The notes: generated by a model not told the origin, from the letters alone. DNA of 64,000 nt from Pedobacter cryoconitis (GCF_003259615.1 NZ_QLLR01000019.1:1-64000), one strand, 5' to 3'; counted from the first letter of the stretch, positions 6,511-15,952 are shown. Made by a program: numbers and translations.

Positions 6511-8956
6511 AATATTACCCATTTACAAAGTGGAACACAATTGCATTCTTTCTATGGCAGGAGATATTACTATGGTCTACAGTGCAACCCTGCCAGAAAT
6601 ATTTACCCTATCAGAAAGGGACTATGAAACTTTTCATCAAGCTTGGGTAAGGGCAATCAAATTATTGCCTCAGCATAGCGTGTTTCACAAACAGGATTGG
6701 TTTATAGCATCCAAGCACAAAGCAGATTATCAGAACAACAGCCAAAGTTTCTTATCCAGATCAAGTGAGCAGTTCTTTAATGAACGCCCATATTTGGATC
6801 ATGAGTGCTTCATATTTTTGACCAAAAAGCCATCTGGCAGGAAACTATCAACTTCATCCTACAGCAACATTTGCCGTAAATCAATCGTGCCCTCCCAAAC
6901 GATTGATCCACTTCTTTTTCAGGAGTTTTCAGATGCAGCAGGACAATTTGAACGTATTCTTACCGACACAGGGTTATGCACTTTAAAAAGGCTGGATGAT
7001 GATGAGCTGGCAGGAACGGCAAATAAGCCGGGAATTATTGAACGTTACTGTTTCCTGTTAGGCCGTGATCAAATGCCGATGATCCGTGACATTCATGTTC
7101 AGGACGGCCTACAGGTTGGAGATAAAAAAGTGGAACTGTATGCGCTTGCCGACGCGGACGACCTGCCTGCCTTATGCGGCAGCCGTATCAACTACGATAA
7201 ATACAGCACAGACAGGACAAAATTCAGTATAGGTTTTGCAAGTCCATTGGGAGCTTTGCTGAACTGCAACCACATCCTGAACCAATATGTTTTTATTGAA
7301 GACGCACAGCAGACGATCAAACGACTGGAGGCAAAAAAACTACGACTGCAATCCTTATCAGGCTATTCCCGCGAGAATGCCATAAACCGTGATGCTACCA
7401 ATGACTTTTTAAATGAATCACTTGCTTCAGGTAAGTTACCAGTTAAAGCCCACTTTAACGTACTCGTATGGTCGGATGATCCAACTAAAACCGCAGACTT
7501 AAAAAATCTGGTTGGTTCAGCAATGGCGCAGATGGATGCTGTTGCCAAACAGGAAACAGATGGACAGGCTCAAATCTGGTTTGCAGGATTGCCTGGCAAT
7601 GAAGCTGACTTCCCAATGAATGACACCTTTGACACTTTTTTGGAGCAATCAACCTGCTTTTTCAATTTGGAGACCAACTACAAATCTTCCCTCAGTCCTT
7701 TTGGTATCAGGTTAGGGGATCGTTTAACGGGAAATCCGGTTCATGTGGATATCAGTGATCTGCCTATGGAATTATCCTGGATCGGAAACAGGTCAAAATT
7801 TTTGTGCGGACCAAGTGGCTCAGGTAAAAGTTTCTTCACGAATCACATGATGCGCAGTTATCATGAACAAGGCTCGCATGTGGTGATTATGGATATTGGT
7901 CATAGCTACAGGGGACTATGCGATCTGGTAGACGGCTATTATTTTACTTATTCGGAAGATGATCCAATCCGGTTCAATCCATTTTATTTATCAGATGGTG
8001 ACATGATGGATACCGAAAAGCGGGAAAGCATTAAGACCTTGCTTTTGGCGCTATGGAAAAAGGATGATGAGCCTTATACAAGGTCGGAGTATGTAGCTGT
8101 CTCGAACGCCCTGACCTTATATCTTGCCCATTTGGATCGCAATCCTGATGTTTTTCCATGCTTTAACTCGTTTTACGATTTTCTGATGTCCGAGTATATG
8201 CAGGTACTGGAACACGGCAAAGTGAAAGAAAAAGATTTTGACATTGGGAACTTTTTGTATGTCCTCAACCCTTATTACAAAGGCGGCGAATTTGATTACC
8301 TGCTGAACGCTACGGAAAATCTTGATATGCTTCATGAACGGTTCATAGTCTTCGAGCTGGACAATTTGAAGGATCATCCAATTCTGTTTACAGTAACTGT
8401 AATGGTGATTTTTGAATTGGTGATATCAAAGATGCGTAAGCTAAAAGGTATCCGAAAGGTAATGCTGATTGAGGAATGCTGGAAGGCGATTGCAAAGCCT
8501 GGGACAGCGGAATATGTGCGTTACCTGTTCAAAACCATGCGTAAGTTTTTTGGGGAGCCTATCGTCGTTACCCAAGAAGTGGATGACATTATCGGCTCAC
8601 CCATTGTTAAAAACGCCATCATTAATAACAGCGATTGCAAAATTCTGCTCGATCAGAGCAAGTACCAGAATAAGTTCGACCAGATACAGGAGCTATTGGG
8701 ATTAACCGATAAAGAAAAGGCGCAGATTCTTTCCCTGAATAAAGCAAACGATCCCGACAAAAAATACAAAGAGGTCTTCATTTCACTGGGTAGTGAACAT
8801 TCCAAGGTTTACCGTACAGAAGTATCCCTAGAGGAATATTTGACTTATACCACCGAAGAGCGGGAAAAGAACCAGGTTCAGGAATACGCCAGAAAATATG
8901 GAAGTATCCAAAAGGGTATAGCGGTACTTGCAAAGGAATTAAAAACTAAAAAATAG
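6494..8956 (+). CDS. traG: Conjugation ATPase TraG (VirB4-like)
   Basis: This is an 820-residue cytoplasmic ATPase that powers assembly and substrate transfer of the conjugative type IV secretion system. The N-terminal 60 residues match the DUF3875 region of Bacteroidetes TraG. The Walker A motif G-P-S-G-S-G-K-S begins near residue 439, followed by H-V-V-I-M-D-I-G-H-S-Y as the next strand. Walker B, V-M-L-I-E-E, begins near 656, followed by a motif-III-like stretch E-P-I-V-V-T-Q-E-V-D-D. Length is normal. This CTnDOT TraG is the VirB4 homologue and should not be confused with the VirD4-type coupling protein, which is not in the window. It overlaps traF by 17 bp. Confidence 0.95.
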   Translation: MIEATKILPIYKVEHNCILSMAGDITMVYSATLPEIFTLSERDYETFHQAWVRAIKLLPQHSVFHKQDWFIASKHKADYQNNSQSFLSRSSEQFFNERPYLDHECFIFLTKKPSGRKLSTSSYSNICRKSIVPSQTIDPLLFQEFSDAAGQFERILTDTGLCTLKRLDDDELAGTANKPGIIERYCFLLGRDQMPMIRDIHVQDGLQVGDKKVELYALADADDLPALCGSRINYDKYSTDRTKFSIGFASPLGALLNCNHILNQYVFIEDAQQTIKRLEAKKLRLQSLSGYSRENAINRDATNDFLNESLASGKLPVKAHFNVLVWSDDPTKTADLKNLVGSAMAQMDAVAKQETDGQAQIWFAGLPGNEADFPMNDTFDTFLEQSTCFFNLETNYKSSLSPFGIRLGDRLTGNPVHVDISDLPMELSWIGNRSKFLCGPSGSGKSFFTNHMMRSYHEQGSHVVIMDIGHSYRGLCDLVDGYYFTYSEDDPIRFNPFYLSDGDMMDTEKRESIKTLLLALWKKDDEPYTRSEYVAVSNALTLYLAHLDRNPDVFPCFNSFYDFLMSEYMQVLEHGKVKEKDFDIGNFLYVLNPYYKGGEFDYLLNATENLDMLHERFIVFELDNLKDHPILFTVTVMVIFELVISKMRKLKGIRKVMLIEECWKAIAKPGTAEYVRYLFKTMRKFFGEPIVVTQEVDDIIGSPIVKNAIINNSDCKILLDQSKYQNKFDQIQELLGLTDKEKAQILSLNKANDPDKKYKEVFISLGSEHSKVYRTEVSLEEYLTYTTEEREKNQVQEYARKYGSIQKGIAVLAKELKTKK

Positions 8957-8960
8957 CCTT

Positions 8961-9338
8961 ATGAAAACACTTAGCATTTTATTGGTGCTCGCAGTGATGA
9001 TAATTTTTGCCTGTAACAACAACGACACGAGGTCTTTTATCCCTGGAACCTATGTGGATACTACAGGCAGTTCAAAAAGTAAAGCCAGCGATACACTTAT
9101 TATTGAGTTCACAGGAGAAAGTAATAATTATGTGATCCATCGAAAAACTGGATATAACCTTATTTCTAAAAATGAAATCGGAAATAGAGAATATGCAAGT
9201 GAAGAATGGACCGCGATTTATGATAGTGGCACCAGAACGTTAAAGGTGCCCTTCCCTGTAAAACTCATCACATTTTATCCTCAATCCGGTAAACTCTGTA
9301 TCCGGCAGAGAGCGTATCAGAAGCTAGAGCTACCTTAA
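8961..9338 (+). CDS. Small lipoprotein within the tra operon
   Basis: The 125-residue product has a signal peptide and a lipobox (M-I-I-F-A-C, Cys near residue 18) followed by N-N-N-D, so it should be a lipidated envelope protein. The rest is beta-rich with a G-T-Y-V-D-T start typical of small lipocalin-like or 'DUF' lipoproteins. It sits 4 bp after traG and before the TraI-like genes. An entry-exclusion or envelope-stabilising role would suit the position, but nothing in the sequence proves it. Confidence 0.7.
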   Translation: MKTLSILLVLAVMIIFACNNNDTRSFIPGTYVDTTGSSKSKASDTLIIEFTGESNNYVIHRKTGYNLISKNEIGNREYASEEWTAIYDSGTRTLKVPFPVKLITFYPQSGKLCIRQRAYQKLELP

Positions 9339-9440
9339 TCATCATCAGAGATTTCCAAGTAAATACCAATTAATCATATCGATATGAATATTAGAAAACT
9401 AACCGGAGTATGGCCATACTCCGGTAAAATCAAGAATCTT

Positions 9441-10124
9441 ATGAAAAAGTACATGGTCATCCTGCCAGTCAGTGCAATGACGCTTTTTGTTGCGATGCCC
9501 ACAGGGGCTAACGCACAGATTGCCGTTGTTGAAGTGATCAAAGCAGGCGTAAAAAAAGTAATTAAAGCAGTAGACCTGAAAATACAGCGCCTACAGAATG
9601 AAACCATCTGGTTACAAAATGCGCAAAAGGTACTAGAAAACCAATTGTCCAAACTAAAGCTGACCGAGATCGCCGATTGGACAGAGAAGCAAAAGAACCT
9701 ATATAGCGAATATTATGATGAGCTATGGAAAATCAAGTCATCCATCGCTTATTACAAACGCATCAAGGATCTTACCGCTAAGCAGATTGCCATAGTTGAC
9801 GAGTATAAATGGGCGTGGAACCTTTTCCGGCAGGACAAACATTTCAAGGCCGAAGAGCTGGAGTATATGGAGAAAATTTATTCGGGCATTTTGGAGGAAA
9901 GTATCCAAAACCTTGACCAGATCCTGCTCGTGATAAGCTCCTTTAAAACACAAATGAGCGATGCAGAAAGGCTCGTGATCATTAACAAGGCCGCAGATCA
10001 GATGGATGTCAATTACTCAGATCTCAAAAAATTCAACAGTCAGAATATTTCCACCAGTATCCAGAGATCAAACTCGCTGGATGAAACTGCTAAACTCAAA
10101 GAAATTTATGGAATCGAAGAATAA
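9441..10124 (+). CDS. Conjugal transfer protein, TraI-like exported helical protein
   Basis: The 227-residue product starts at the ATG at 9441, which gives a clean signal peptide (K-K-Y-M-V-I... ending G-A-N-A-Q). A start at 9384 would add 19 polar residues ahead of the signal. The mature protein is almost entirely helical and coiled-coil-like, with V-I-K-A-V-D-L-K-I-Q-R-L-Q-N and W-L-Q-N-A-Q-K-V-L-E-N, as in the VirB5-sized proteins named TraI in Bacteroidetes conjugative transposons. It shares Y-x-x-x-I-Y-S-G-I-L-E-E-S-x-x-N-L-D-Q-I-L-L-V-I with the next two products. Its end overlaps the next gene by 17 bp. Confidence 0.8.
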   Translation: MKKYMVILPVSAMTLFVAMPTGANAQIAVVEVIKAGVKKVIKAVDLKIQRLQNETIWLQNAQKVLENQLSKLKLTEIADWTEKQKNLYSEYYDELWKIKSSIAYYKRIKDLTAKQIAIVDEYKWAWNLFRQDKHFKAEELEYMEKIYSGILEESIQNLDQILLVISSFKTQMSDAERLVIINKAADQMDVNYSDLKKFNSQNISTSIQRSNSLDETAKLKEIYGIEE

Positions 10125-10761
10125 CATCAGTAAAATGGCTGTTTTGGTCTGCCTGTTCATGGCATTCACCTCTCAGCTTACCCAGGCACAAACTTTTGGA
10201 GAGTTCTTTAACCAGAAAAAAACTCAAAAAAAATACCTGCTTGAACAGATCGCCGCCTTGCAAGTGTACATTGGTTACGCGAAAAAAGGCTATGATATTG
10301 CCAGTACAGGTCTTCAGAGTATAAAAGATATTACTGGTGGTGAGTTTGGTCTGCATACGGCCTACATCACTTCGCTGAAAGCGGTAAGCCCTGTCATCCG
10401 AAATAATATCAAAGTTGCAGAGATCATCGAAATCCAGCTTAATATCAGCAGGGCATTTGGATCGGTCAAATCCAGTGAATCCCTATCGCTATCCAATCAA
10501 TTGTATATTCTTGACGTACGGGAAAAAGTGATGGATGAGTGTGCAAAAGACTTAGAGGAACTACTACTGGTAATTACTTGGGGTAAGGTGGAAATGAGCG
10601 AAAAGGAACGCATCAGGCGGCTTGACCGCATTTACAGTTCCATTACCGATAAATATGGATTCACCATAGATTTCGTGGGGCAGGTAATGACACTGATCAA
10701 CCAGAGAGAAAAAGAACAGGATTTTATTAACCGTTTAAGAAAAAGCTATGAAAACTATTAA
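10108..10761 (+). CDS. Exported helical tra-operon protein, second of three paralogues
   Basis: The product is about 217 residues, read from the ATG at 10108 inside the end of the previous gene. An ATG at 10081 in the same frame is possible, but 10108 puts the signal peptide (ending T-Q-A-Q) nearer the start. The mature part begins F-F-N-Q-K-K-T-Q-K-K-Y-L-L-E-Q-I-A-A-L-Q-V-Y, a hallmark of proteins that databases often label 'TerB family tellurite resistance'. That label is unsupported in this setting. The protein is helical throughout with a conserved L-E-E-L-L-L-V-I-T and M-S-E-K-E-R-I-R-R-L-D. It overlaps the third paralogue by 14 bp. Likely a periplasmic or surface component of the transfer apparatus. 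Confidence 0.75.
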   Translation: MESKNNISKMAVLVCLFMAFTSQLTQAQTFGEFFNQKKTQKKYLLEQIAALQVYIGYAKKGYDIASTGLQSIKDITGGEFGLHTAYITSLKAVSPVIRNNIKVAEIIEIQLNISRAFGSVKSSESLSLSNQLYILDVREKVMDECAKDLEELLLVITWGKVEMSEKERIRRLDRIYSSITDKYGFTIDFVGQVMTLINQREKEQDFINRLRKSYENY

Positions 10762-11380
10762 GCTCATGCCCTTTGTGATCATGCTTTTGATGATCACAGG
10801 AATTACCAAAATTAAAGCACAATCTACGGAAGTACAACAGCTGCTCTTAAATGTCGAAAAATTAAGTCAGATGAAGAATATTCTGCAGGACATGAAAAAA
10901 GGGTATACCATTGTTTCAGGTGGTTACAATGCCATCAAGGATATTTCACAGGGAAATTTTTCCCTTCATGAAGTTTTTTTGGACGGTCTGATGCTGGTCA
11001 GTCCCGAAGTCAAAAAATACAGGCGCGTGATTGACATTATCTCCTATCAAAAACGGATTGTATCCGAATATAAATCGGCGTTCAGCAACTTTAAAGCCAC
11101 GGGTAATTTTAACCCTACTGAAGTCGATTATCTGGGCAGGGTCTACAAACAGCTATTTGATCAGAGCGTAGATAATCTCGATCAACTATTAATGATCATT
11201 ACCTCGTCACAACTTAGAATGAGTGATGAGGAGCGCCTAAGTGCCATTGACCAGATTTTTGAAGACACACAGGATAAGCTGATGTTCTTACGGAGCTTCA
11301 ACAGTGAAACCCTCATACTTTCCCTGCAACGGGAGAAACATAGGGCAGATATTAAACAGAGTCTAAACTTATACCCCTAA
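10748..11380 (+). CDS. Exported helical tra-operon protein, third of three paralogues
   Basis: The 210-residue product has a signal peptide (I-M-L-L-M-I-T-G... ending K-A-Q). The core parallels the second paralogue: M-K-K-G-Y-T-I-V-S-G-G-Y-N-A-I-K-D-I-S with G-N-F-S-L-H, then D-N-L-D-Q-L-L-M-I-I-T and M-S-D-E-E-R-L-S-A-I-D. These aligned blocks at the same spacing show duplication and divergence. Twelve bases separate its stop from traJ. The function is not established; by position it belongs to the envelope part of the conjugation machine. Confidence 0.75.
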   Translation: MKTIKLMPFVIMLLMITGITKIKAQSTEVQQLLLNVEKLSQMKNILQDMKKGYTIVSGGYNAIKDISQGNFSLHEVFLDGLMLVSPEVKKYRRVIDIISYQKRIVSEYKSAFSNFKATGNFNPTEVDYLGRVYKQLFDQSVDNLDQLLMIITSSQLRMSDEERLSAIDQIFEDTQDKLMFLRSFNSETLILSLQREKHRADIKQSLNLYP

Positions 11381-11391
11381 TCCTTACTGTT

Positions 11392-12600
11392 ATGAGAACA
11401 AAGAAAATAAAAATACCACTTCTGGTGGTTACTGCTTTATTGCTATTTCCTTTCTCAGGGATGGCTATGGATTTTTCCGAGGAAGTAAAAGGACTACAAT
11501 CTGTTTTGGATAAGGTCTATGATGAAATGATCCCCCTTTGCAAAGACCTGATGTCGGTTGCAATGGGTATAGCTGGTTTTGGTGCCCTCTGGTATATTGC
11601 CAGCCGGGTTTGGGGCAATATTGCCCGCGCCGAACCTATCGACTTTTACCCCTTATTGCGCCCATTTGCTTTGGGACTGGCGATCATGTTTTTCCCCGCC
11701 GTGCTTGGCGTAATGAATGGTGTGCTAAAACCCACCGTGCTTGGTACCAATGCTATGGTCAAAGACAGTGATAAGGCTATTAAAGCCCTGCTTTTACAAA
11801 AAGAATTAGAGCTGAAAAAGACCCAAAAATGGAAGGCACTGGTGGGTGATGACGGTCTTGGTGACCGGAAAGAGTGGTACAAATACACACATCCCAAAGA
11901 AGTAGAACAAGGTAAGGAGGAAAGTTGGTACGCAGCAATTGGCAATAATATCCTTTTTTGGGCTGATAAACAGGACTACAAAATGAGGCAGGGCTTTAAG
12001 AAATTTTTGAGTGAGGTGCTTCAATTGGGTTATTATGCCGCCTCTTTATGTATCAATACCGTTCGTACTTTCTTTTTGATCGTTCTGGCTATACTTGGTC
12101 CTTTAGTATTTGGGTTTGCCGTTTTTGATGGCCTGCAACATACCCTTTCCGTCTGGATTGCAAGGTACATCAACACCTACCTTTGGCTTCCCATTGCTAA
12201 CATTTTCGGGGCGATATTAGGTAAAATCCAGCAAAACATGATCAAACTTGATATCAGCGAGGCACAGCAAACTGGTGACACGTTTTTCAGTTCAGAAGAC
12301 ACCGCATACCTGATTTTTATGATCATTGGAATTTTCGGTTACTTCTGCGTACCTAATGTCGCAAACGCTATTATTCATGCGGGAGGTGGTAATTCTCTAT
12401 TGAACAAAGTCAACTCTATGGTAGGTATGGCAGGCGGTGCAGGGCAAAAGGTCGGTGCCAAAAGTATGGCTGGCGCACAGGCCGGTGCCGGAATGATCGT
12501 TGACCGCTTTGATGATTCCCGCCGTAACCTTGATAAAAGTATGGCAGAGGCATCGGGTCAGGATTATTTCAAAGATAAGCTTTCGGGAAAACCGAGTTAG
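11392..12600 (+). CDS. traJ: Conjugative transposon protein TraJ (polytopic, VirB6-like)
   Basis: The 402-residue product has an N-terminal signal-like helix (L-L-V-V-T-A-L-L-L-F-P-F) and several membrane spans: about 55-75, 90-112, 210-245 and 300-325. The block F-S-E-E-V-K-G-L-Q-S-V-L and the segment W-Y-I-A-S-R-V-W-G-N-I-A-R-A-E-P-I-D-F-Y-P-L-L-R are characteristic of Bacteroidetes TraJ. The C-terminal part is Gly/Ala-rich (G-A-G-Q-K-V-G-A-K-S). TraJ forms the inner-membrane channel, analogous to VirB6. Length is normal, and it lies in operon order before traK. Confidence 0.9.
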   Translation: MRTKKIKIPLLVVTALLLFPFSGMAMDFSEEVKGLQSVLDKVYDEMIPLCKDLMSVAMGIAGFGALWYIASRVWGNIARAEPIDFYPLLRPFALGLAIMFFPAVLGVMNGVLKPTVLGTNAMVKDSDKAIKALLLQKELELKKTQKWKALVGDDGLGDRKEWYKYTHPKEVEQGKEESWYAAIGNNILFWADKQDYKMRQGFKKFLSEVLQLGYYAASLCINTVRTFFLIVLAILGPLVFGFAVFDGLQHTLSVWIARYINTYLWLPIANIFGAILGKIQQNMIKLDISEAQQTGDTFFSSEDTAYLIFMIIGIFGYFCVPNVANAIIHAGGGNSLLNKVNSMVGMAGGAGQKVGAKSMAGAQAGAGMIVDRFDDSRRNLDKSMAEASGQDYFKDKLSGKPS

Positions 12601-12627
12601 CATTTTCAACCATTAAACACGATTATT

Positions 12628-13245
12628 ATGTTCACACAATTTAGAAATATTGATTCTGCTTTTAAGCACATCAAGACGTTCAGCATTTTTCTGATCATTG
12701 CGGCAGTTTCCATTGCTTGCTTTTCAATTTTCTACAATGTCAGGGTCATTGAAAAAGCCAGTAACCGGATTTATATCCTGTATAACGGAAAAGTATTAGA
12801 GGCAGTTGCTTCAGATAAGAAAAGCAACATTCCGGTGGAATTGAGAGATCACATCAAAACGTTTCATCAGCTTTTCTTCAACCTGAACCCCGATGATAAG
12901 GCAATCAGGGCAACCGTGGGCAGGGCTTTGTATCTGTCCGACGAATCGGCAAAAAAACAGTACGACAATCTTAGGGAATCAGGATATTATAATAACCTGA
13001 TCTCAGCCAATATCGCAAAGGAAGTTCAGCTGGACAGTATAAAGTTAAATATAGAACAGTATCCCTATCAGTTCACCTATTACGGCACCGAAAAGCTGGT
13101 CAGGTCAAGCAGTACTGTTTTTCGCAGGCTCGTTACGCAGGGGTATGTCTATGATCTCAAAGAGCAGACCGATGAGAATCCTCACGGCTTTATCATCCGC
13201 AACTGGGAAATATTAGAAAATCAGGATTTACCCCCTAAATCATAA
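12628..13245 (+). CDS. traK: Conjugative transposon protein TraK (VirB8-like)
   Basis: The 205-residue product has a short cytoplasmic N-terminus, a single membrane span (about 16-38) and a periplasmic domain. It shows the family pattern N-R-I-Y-I-L-Y-N-G-K-V-L-E-A, then R-D-H-I-K-T-F-H-Q-L-F-F-N-L-x-P-D-D-K-A-I, then Y-Y-N-N-L-I-S-A-N and a C-terminal strand pair. TraK corresponds to VirB8, which nucleates the inner-membrane complex. Spacing to traJ is 27 bp and to the next gene 3 bp. Confidence 0.92.
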   Translation: MFTQFRNIDSAFKHIKTFSIFLIIAAVSIACFSIFYNVRVIEKASNRIYILYNGKVLEAVASDKKSNIPVELRDHIKTFHQLFFNLNPDDKAIRATVGRALYLSDESAKKQYDNLRESGYYNNLISANIAKEVQLDSIKLNIEQYPYQFTYYGTEKLVRSSSTVFRRLVTQGYVYDLKEQTDENPHGFIIRNWEILENQDLPPKS

Positions 13246-13248
13246 GCC

Positions 13249-13464
13249 ATGAAATTTTTCACCAAATCACCGGAAAGAAATGAAGGAAATACATTTTCCG
13301 ATCAACTTTCTCAAAAAGTAAACAGACAGGGGCAAAAGCTTGCAAAGCACTTAAACAGAAAGGTGAACTCCCTTAACGGGAAAACATTGCTTTTCCTGCT
13401 AATACTGTTTTGCGCCCTGTATGGAGCGTACTGCCTGTTCCTGATCATCAGCGTAATTAATTAA
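13249..13464 (+). CDS. TraL-like small membrane protein
   Basis: The 71-residue product is basic and polar for 45 residues (K-V-N-R-Q-G-Q-K-L-A-K-H-L-N-R-K-V-N), then has one membrane span of about 20 residues near the C-terminus. It lies exactly between traK and traM, where CTnDOT-type elements carry traL. Sequence similarity to TraL cannot be judged at this size, so the name rests on position and architecture. Confidence 0.7.
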   Translation: MKFFTKSPERNEGNTFSDQLSQKVNRQGQKLAKHLNRKVNSLNGKTLLFLLILFCALYGAYCLFLIISVIN

Positions 13465-13488
13465 TTATTCATTTCAAAATATTAAGAT

Positions 13489-14550
13489 ATGGAAACTAAA
13501 AAACGAATTGACAAGAGGAAAATCCTGTTGTTGCTACCCTTGCTCATCGTGCCTTTGCTCGCATCGGGCTTCCACTTATTGGGCGGTGGAAAAGGCGATG
13601 ATTTGTCAGGCCAGCAGAATGTGAAAGGCGGGATCAATCAAAGCCTGCCTGATGCCGCATTTAAAAAAGATCAGCCAAAGGAAAAAATAGACTACTATGA
13701 CCAGGCGGACAAAGACTCATTGAACAGAAGAGCTAACAGCATTGCAGATGTGGCAAAAAACCTTGGCTTTAATAGCCAGGTCGAACAGCCCCAGACCAGA
13801 GAGATCAACACCAAACTGGAAGCGCTGAACAGGGAGATCAATAAACCGATTGAACCCACAGATTACCGAAGGGGAACTTCCGCAGTACATAATCAGCCAT
13901 CATCTATAAAAAGTGATGTGGACAGGCTTGAAGCGCTGATGAAAACCATGCAGGAAAATAAAACTGAAGATCCGGAAATGCAACAGCTAAACGGGCTGAT
14001 GCAGAATATTTTGGATATTCAGCATCCAGAACGCCTACAGCAAAAATACAAGGAGCAACAAACGGTGAGCGCAGACAGTCAGTTCCGCGCTATTCCAGCC
14101 ACACTTGCCGAAAGTAAAAAAGTTGTACAGGGCGCAACCGTCAAACTTATTTTGCAGGATACCTTACGGATTAAAGGCGTTCTGATCCCAAAAGGACACA
14201 ATCTTTATGGCGCCTGCAAAATCGTCAATCAGCGCCTGTTACTGGACATCAAACAGATCCGGTTGGGCACATCTATTATTCCTGTTGACCTTTCTGTATA
14301 TAGCCTGGATGGAATGCTTGGCATCGATGCTCCTGAAGCCATGCTTACCGATGCCGTCAACAGTGGTACAGATCAGGCCGTTCGTGACATAGGTTTAATG
14401 GGGATAGATCAGACCTTGGCTACACAGGTTGCAGGTGCCGGAATTGACGCTGCAAAGAACCTGATGAGCAAAAAATTAAGAAAGGTGAAAGTCAAAATAC
14501 AGGCTGGTCGTCCGATCCTCTTACGTAATAATCAGCTTAAAACCCGATAA
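13489..14550 (+). CDS. traM: Conjugative transposon protein TraM (VirB10-like)
   Basis: The 353-residue product has an N-terminal membrane anchor (I-L-L-L-L-P-L-L-I-V-P-L-L-A). A long Gln/Lys-rich linker (about 35-190) is suited to spanning the periplasm. The C-terminal domain has V-x-L-x-L-x-D-x-L-R-I-K-G-V-L-I-P-K-G-H-x-L-Y-G and L-D-G-M-L-G-I-D-A-P-E-A, diagnostic of Bacteroidetes TraM. It corresponds to VirB10, which couples the inner-membrane complex to the outer-membrane pore. TraN (VirB9-like), its usual downstream neighbour and partner, is missing here. Confidence 0.92.
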   Translation: METKKRIDKRKILLLLPLLIVPLLASGFHLLGGGKGDDLSGQQNVKGGINQSLPDAAFKKDQPKEKIDYYDQADKDSLNRRANSIADVAKNLGFNSQVEQPQTREINTKLEALNREINKPIEPTDYRRGTSAVHNQPSSIKSDVDRLEALMKTMQENKTEDPEMQQLNGLMQNILDIQHPERLQQKYKEQQTVSADSQFRAIPATLAESKKVVQGATVKLILQDTLRIKGVLIPKGHNLYGACKIVNQRLLLDIKQIRLGTSIIPVDLSVYSLDGMLGIDAPEAMLTDAVNSGTDQAVRDIGLMGIDQTLATQVAGAGIDAAKNLMSKKLRKVKVKIQAGRPILLRNNQLKTR

Positions 14551-14558
14551 CGGATCTT

Positions 14559-15926
14559 ATGGCAAACTTAAGTGATCCATTGATGGCCGGAGATCTGCGG
14601 GATCATCTGGAAAAGCAGGCCGCAAGTGGGCATAAATGGGTGGTCTATGACACCGACAATCCAATCAGTTCCCGGTATGACCTTCAATGCTTCGCGGGCG
14701 AATCTGAAGCTATAAGTTATGCAAAAGAGTATCAGCAGATATGGAACTGGCATGAAGCCGTACCAATTGGCAACCTGATCTATGAGCTGAAAGAGCTGGA
14801 AAGAACTCAATTACGGTCATCATTAAAGACTGAAATAGATAACCCAAATTCAACATTAAAATTAAATAACGTTAGCATGGATGTAAAGGTCAATAGAGCG
14901 AAACAGCTCTGGGAAAATTGGGAGCGCCAGGAAAAACAGATTGAAAGTCTTGCAGGGGTAACCAATGACAGGAACTCACTAAAGTACAAATATAACTTCT
15001 TAAGTAATGGCTTAGCTCGCCTGTCTGGAAACCCTACAGAGAATGAAAAACTTTTTATGCAAGCGATTAAAACGGTTACTGCCAAACTGCAAAAGGAACT
15101 GTATCCTAATCCTTTTGTCAGGATGTTGCACCGCCTCAAAGTTTTCATTATCGACAAGCCTGCTCATTTGGAGCAGTTCAACAGAAACAAAAGCGAGAAT
15201 CTTCAGGCGCTAAACGGACAGTTTAAATCAGCGGGTCTTCATCATTTTGTAGATAACCTGCAAAATAAACTTGACTTTGAAAGTCCTGTAGTTGAATTAA
15301 GATCGTTGAGTGGATTAAATAACAATAATAAAATTGAAGTCAATGTCAATCTGGAAAAGAGCAAGCTAGGAAGTTACCAGTTTAATGGCTATGATGTAGC
15401 CCTCACTAAAGAAAATGGCGAAAAGATAAGCTTCAACTTTTCTGCTGAAAGCAGGATTACCCTGACTGAAGCCGTAAATCTTTTACAGGGCAGGCCAGTA
15501 TATAAAAGTTATGAAAACGCAGATGGCTCCCATTCCCAAAGATGGATACAGCTTGATAGGCAACAGGAAAATGATTTAAAACCCCAGTTGCTCATCTATC
15601 CACCAAATTATGACTACGATTTGAAACAGGTACTGCTGGAAAGCGGAACACAGCTGGAATTTTATACTGTTGCCAATGATTCAATTAGACGCGGACTTGA
15701 AGCAGGCAACCGGGTGGAATTTCAGGTCAATGGAAACGGTAGGTATAGTGTCACCGCTGATCCTTCTGCAAGAAAGGTGGAATTTTTCGATGCGGAAAGA
15801 AAGCCGATAAGCATATCCTCACTAAAAAGGATCATTCACCCTGTAAAACAGCATAAAAACAAGGAAACAAATATTATTCAACAAAAGGAAGTTCAGCAGG
15901 ATAATCAAATGAGAATCATCCGTTGA
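14559..15926 (+). CDS. Hypothetical protein with a C-terminal domain shared with the next gene
   Basis: The 455-residue soluble protein has no signal peptide. Residues about 1-70 form a compact domain (W-V-V-Y-D-T-D-N-P, Y-D-L-Q-C-F-A-G-E-S-E-A) and residues 70-230 are helical. From about 275 there is a beta-rich domain: Y-x-V-A-L-T-K-E-N-G-E-K-I-S-F-N-F, then L-T-E-A-V-N-L-L-Q-G-R-P-V-Y, W-I-Q-L-D and Y-D-Y-D-L-K-Q-V-L. The same series of blocks appears in the next product. The blocks recall the DUF3945/DUF4099-type proteins of Bacteroidetes mobile elements, but I cannot confirm the family. It follows traM by 8 bp, in the slot where traN is expected. Confidence 0.6.
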   Translation: MANLSDPLMAGDLRDHLEKQAASGHKWVVYDTDNPISSRYDLQCFAGESEAISYAKEYQQIWNWHEAVPIGNLIYELKELERTQLRSSLKTEIDNPNSTLKLNNVSMDVKVNRAKQLWENWERQEKQIESLAGVTNDRNSLKYKYNFLSNGLARLSGNPTENEKLFMQAIKTVTAKLQKELYPNPFVRMLHRLKVFIIDKPAHLEQFNRNKSENLQALNGQFKSAGLHHFVDNLQNKLDFESPVVELRSLSGLNNNNKIEVNVNLEKSKLGSYQFNGYDVALTKENGEKISFNFSAESRITLTEAVNLLQGRPVYKSYENADGSHSQRWIQLDRQQENDLKPQLLIYPPNYDYDLKQVLLESGTQLEFYTVANDSIRRGLEAGNRVEFQVNGNGRYSVTADPSARKVEFFDAERKPISISSLKRIIHPVKQHKNKETNIIQQKEVQQDNQMRIIR

Positions 15927-15952
15927 ACCAATTTAACCTAAAAACATAAGAT

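Noticed and set aside
10108-11380. Tellurite-resistance (TerB) assignment for the second and third exported helical proteins.
   Set aside because: They have signal peptides, sit inside a tra operon and show no TerB metal-binding acidic motif that I can see; the name is a database habit.
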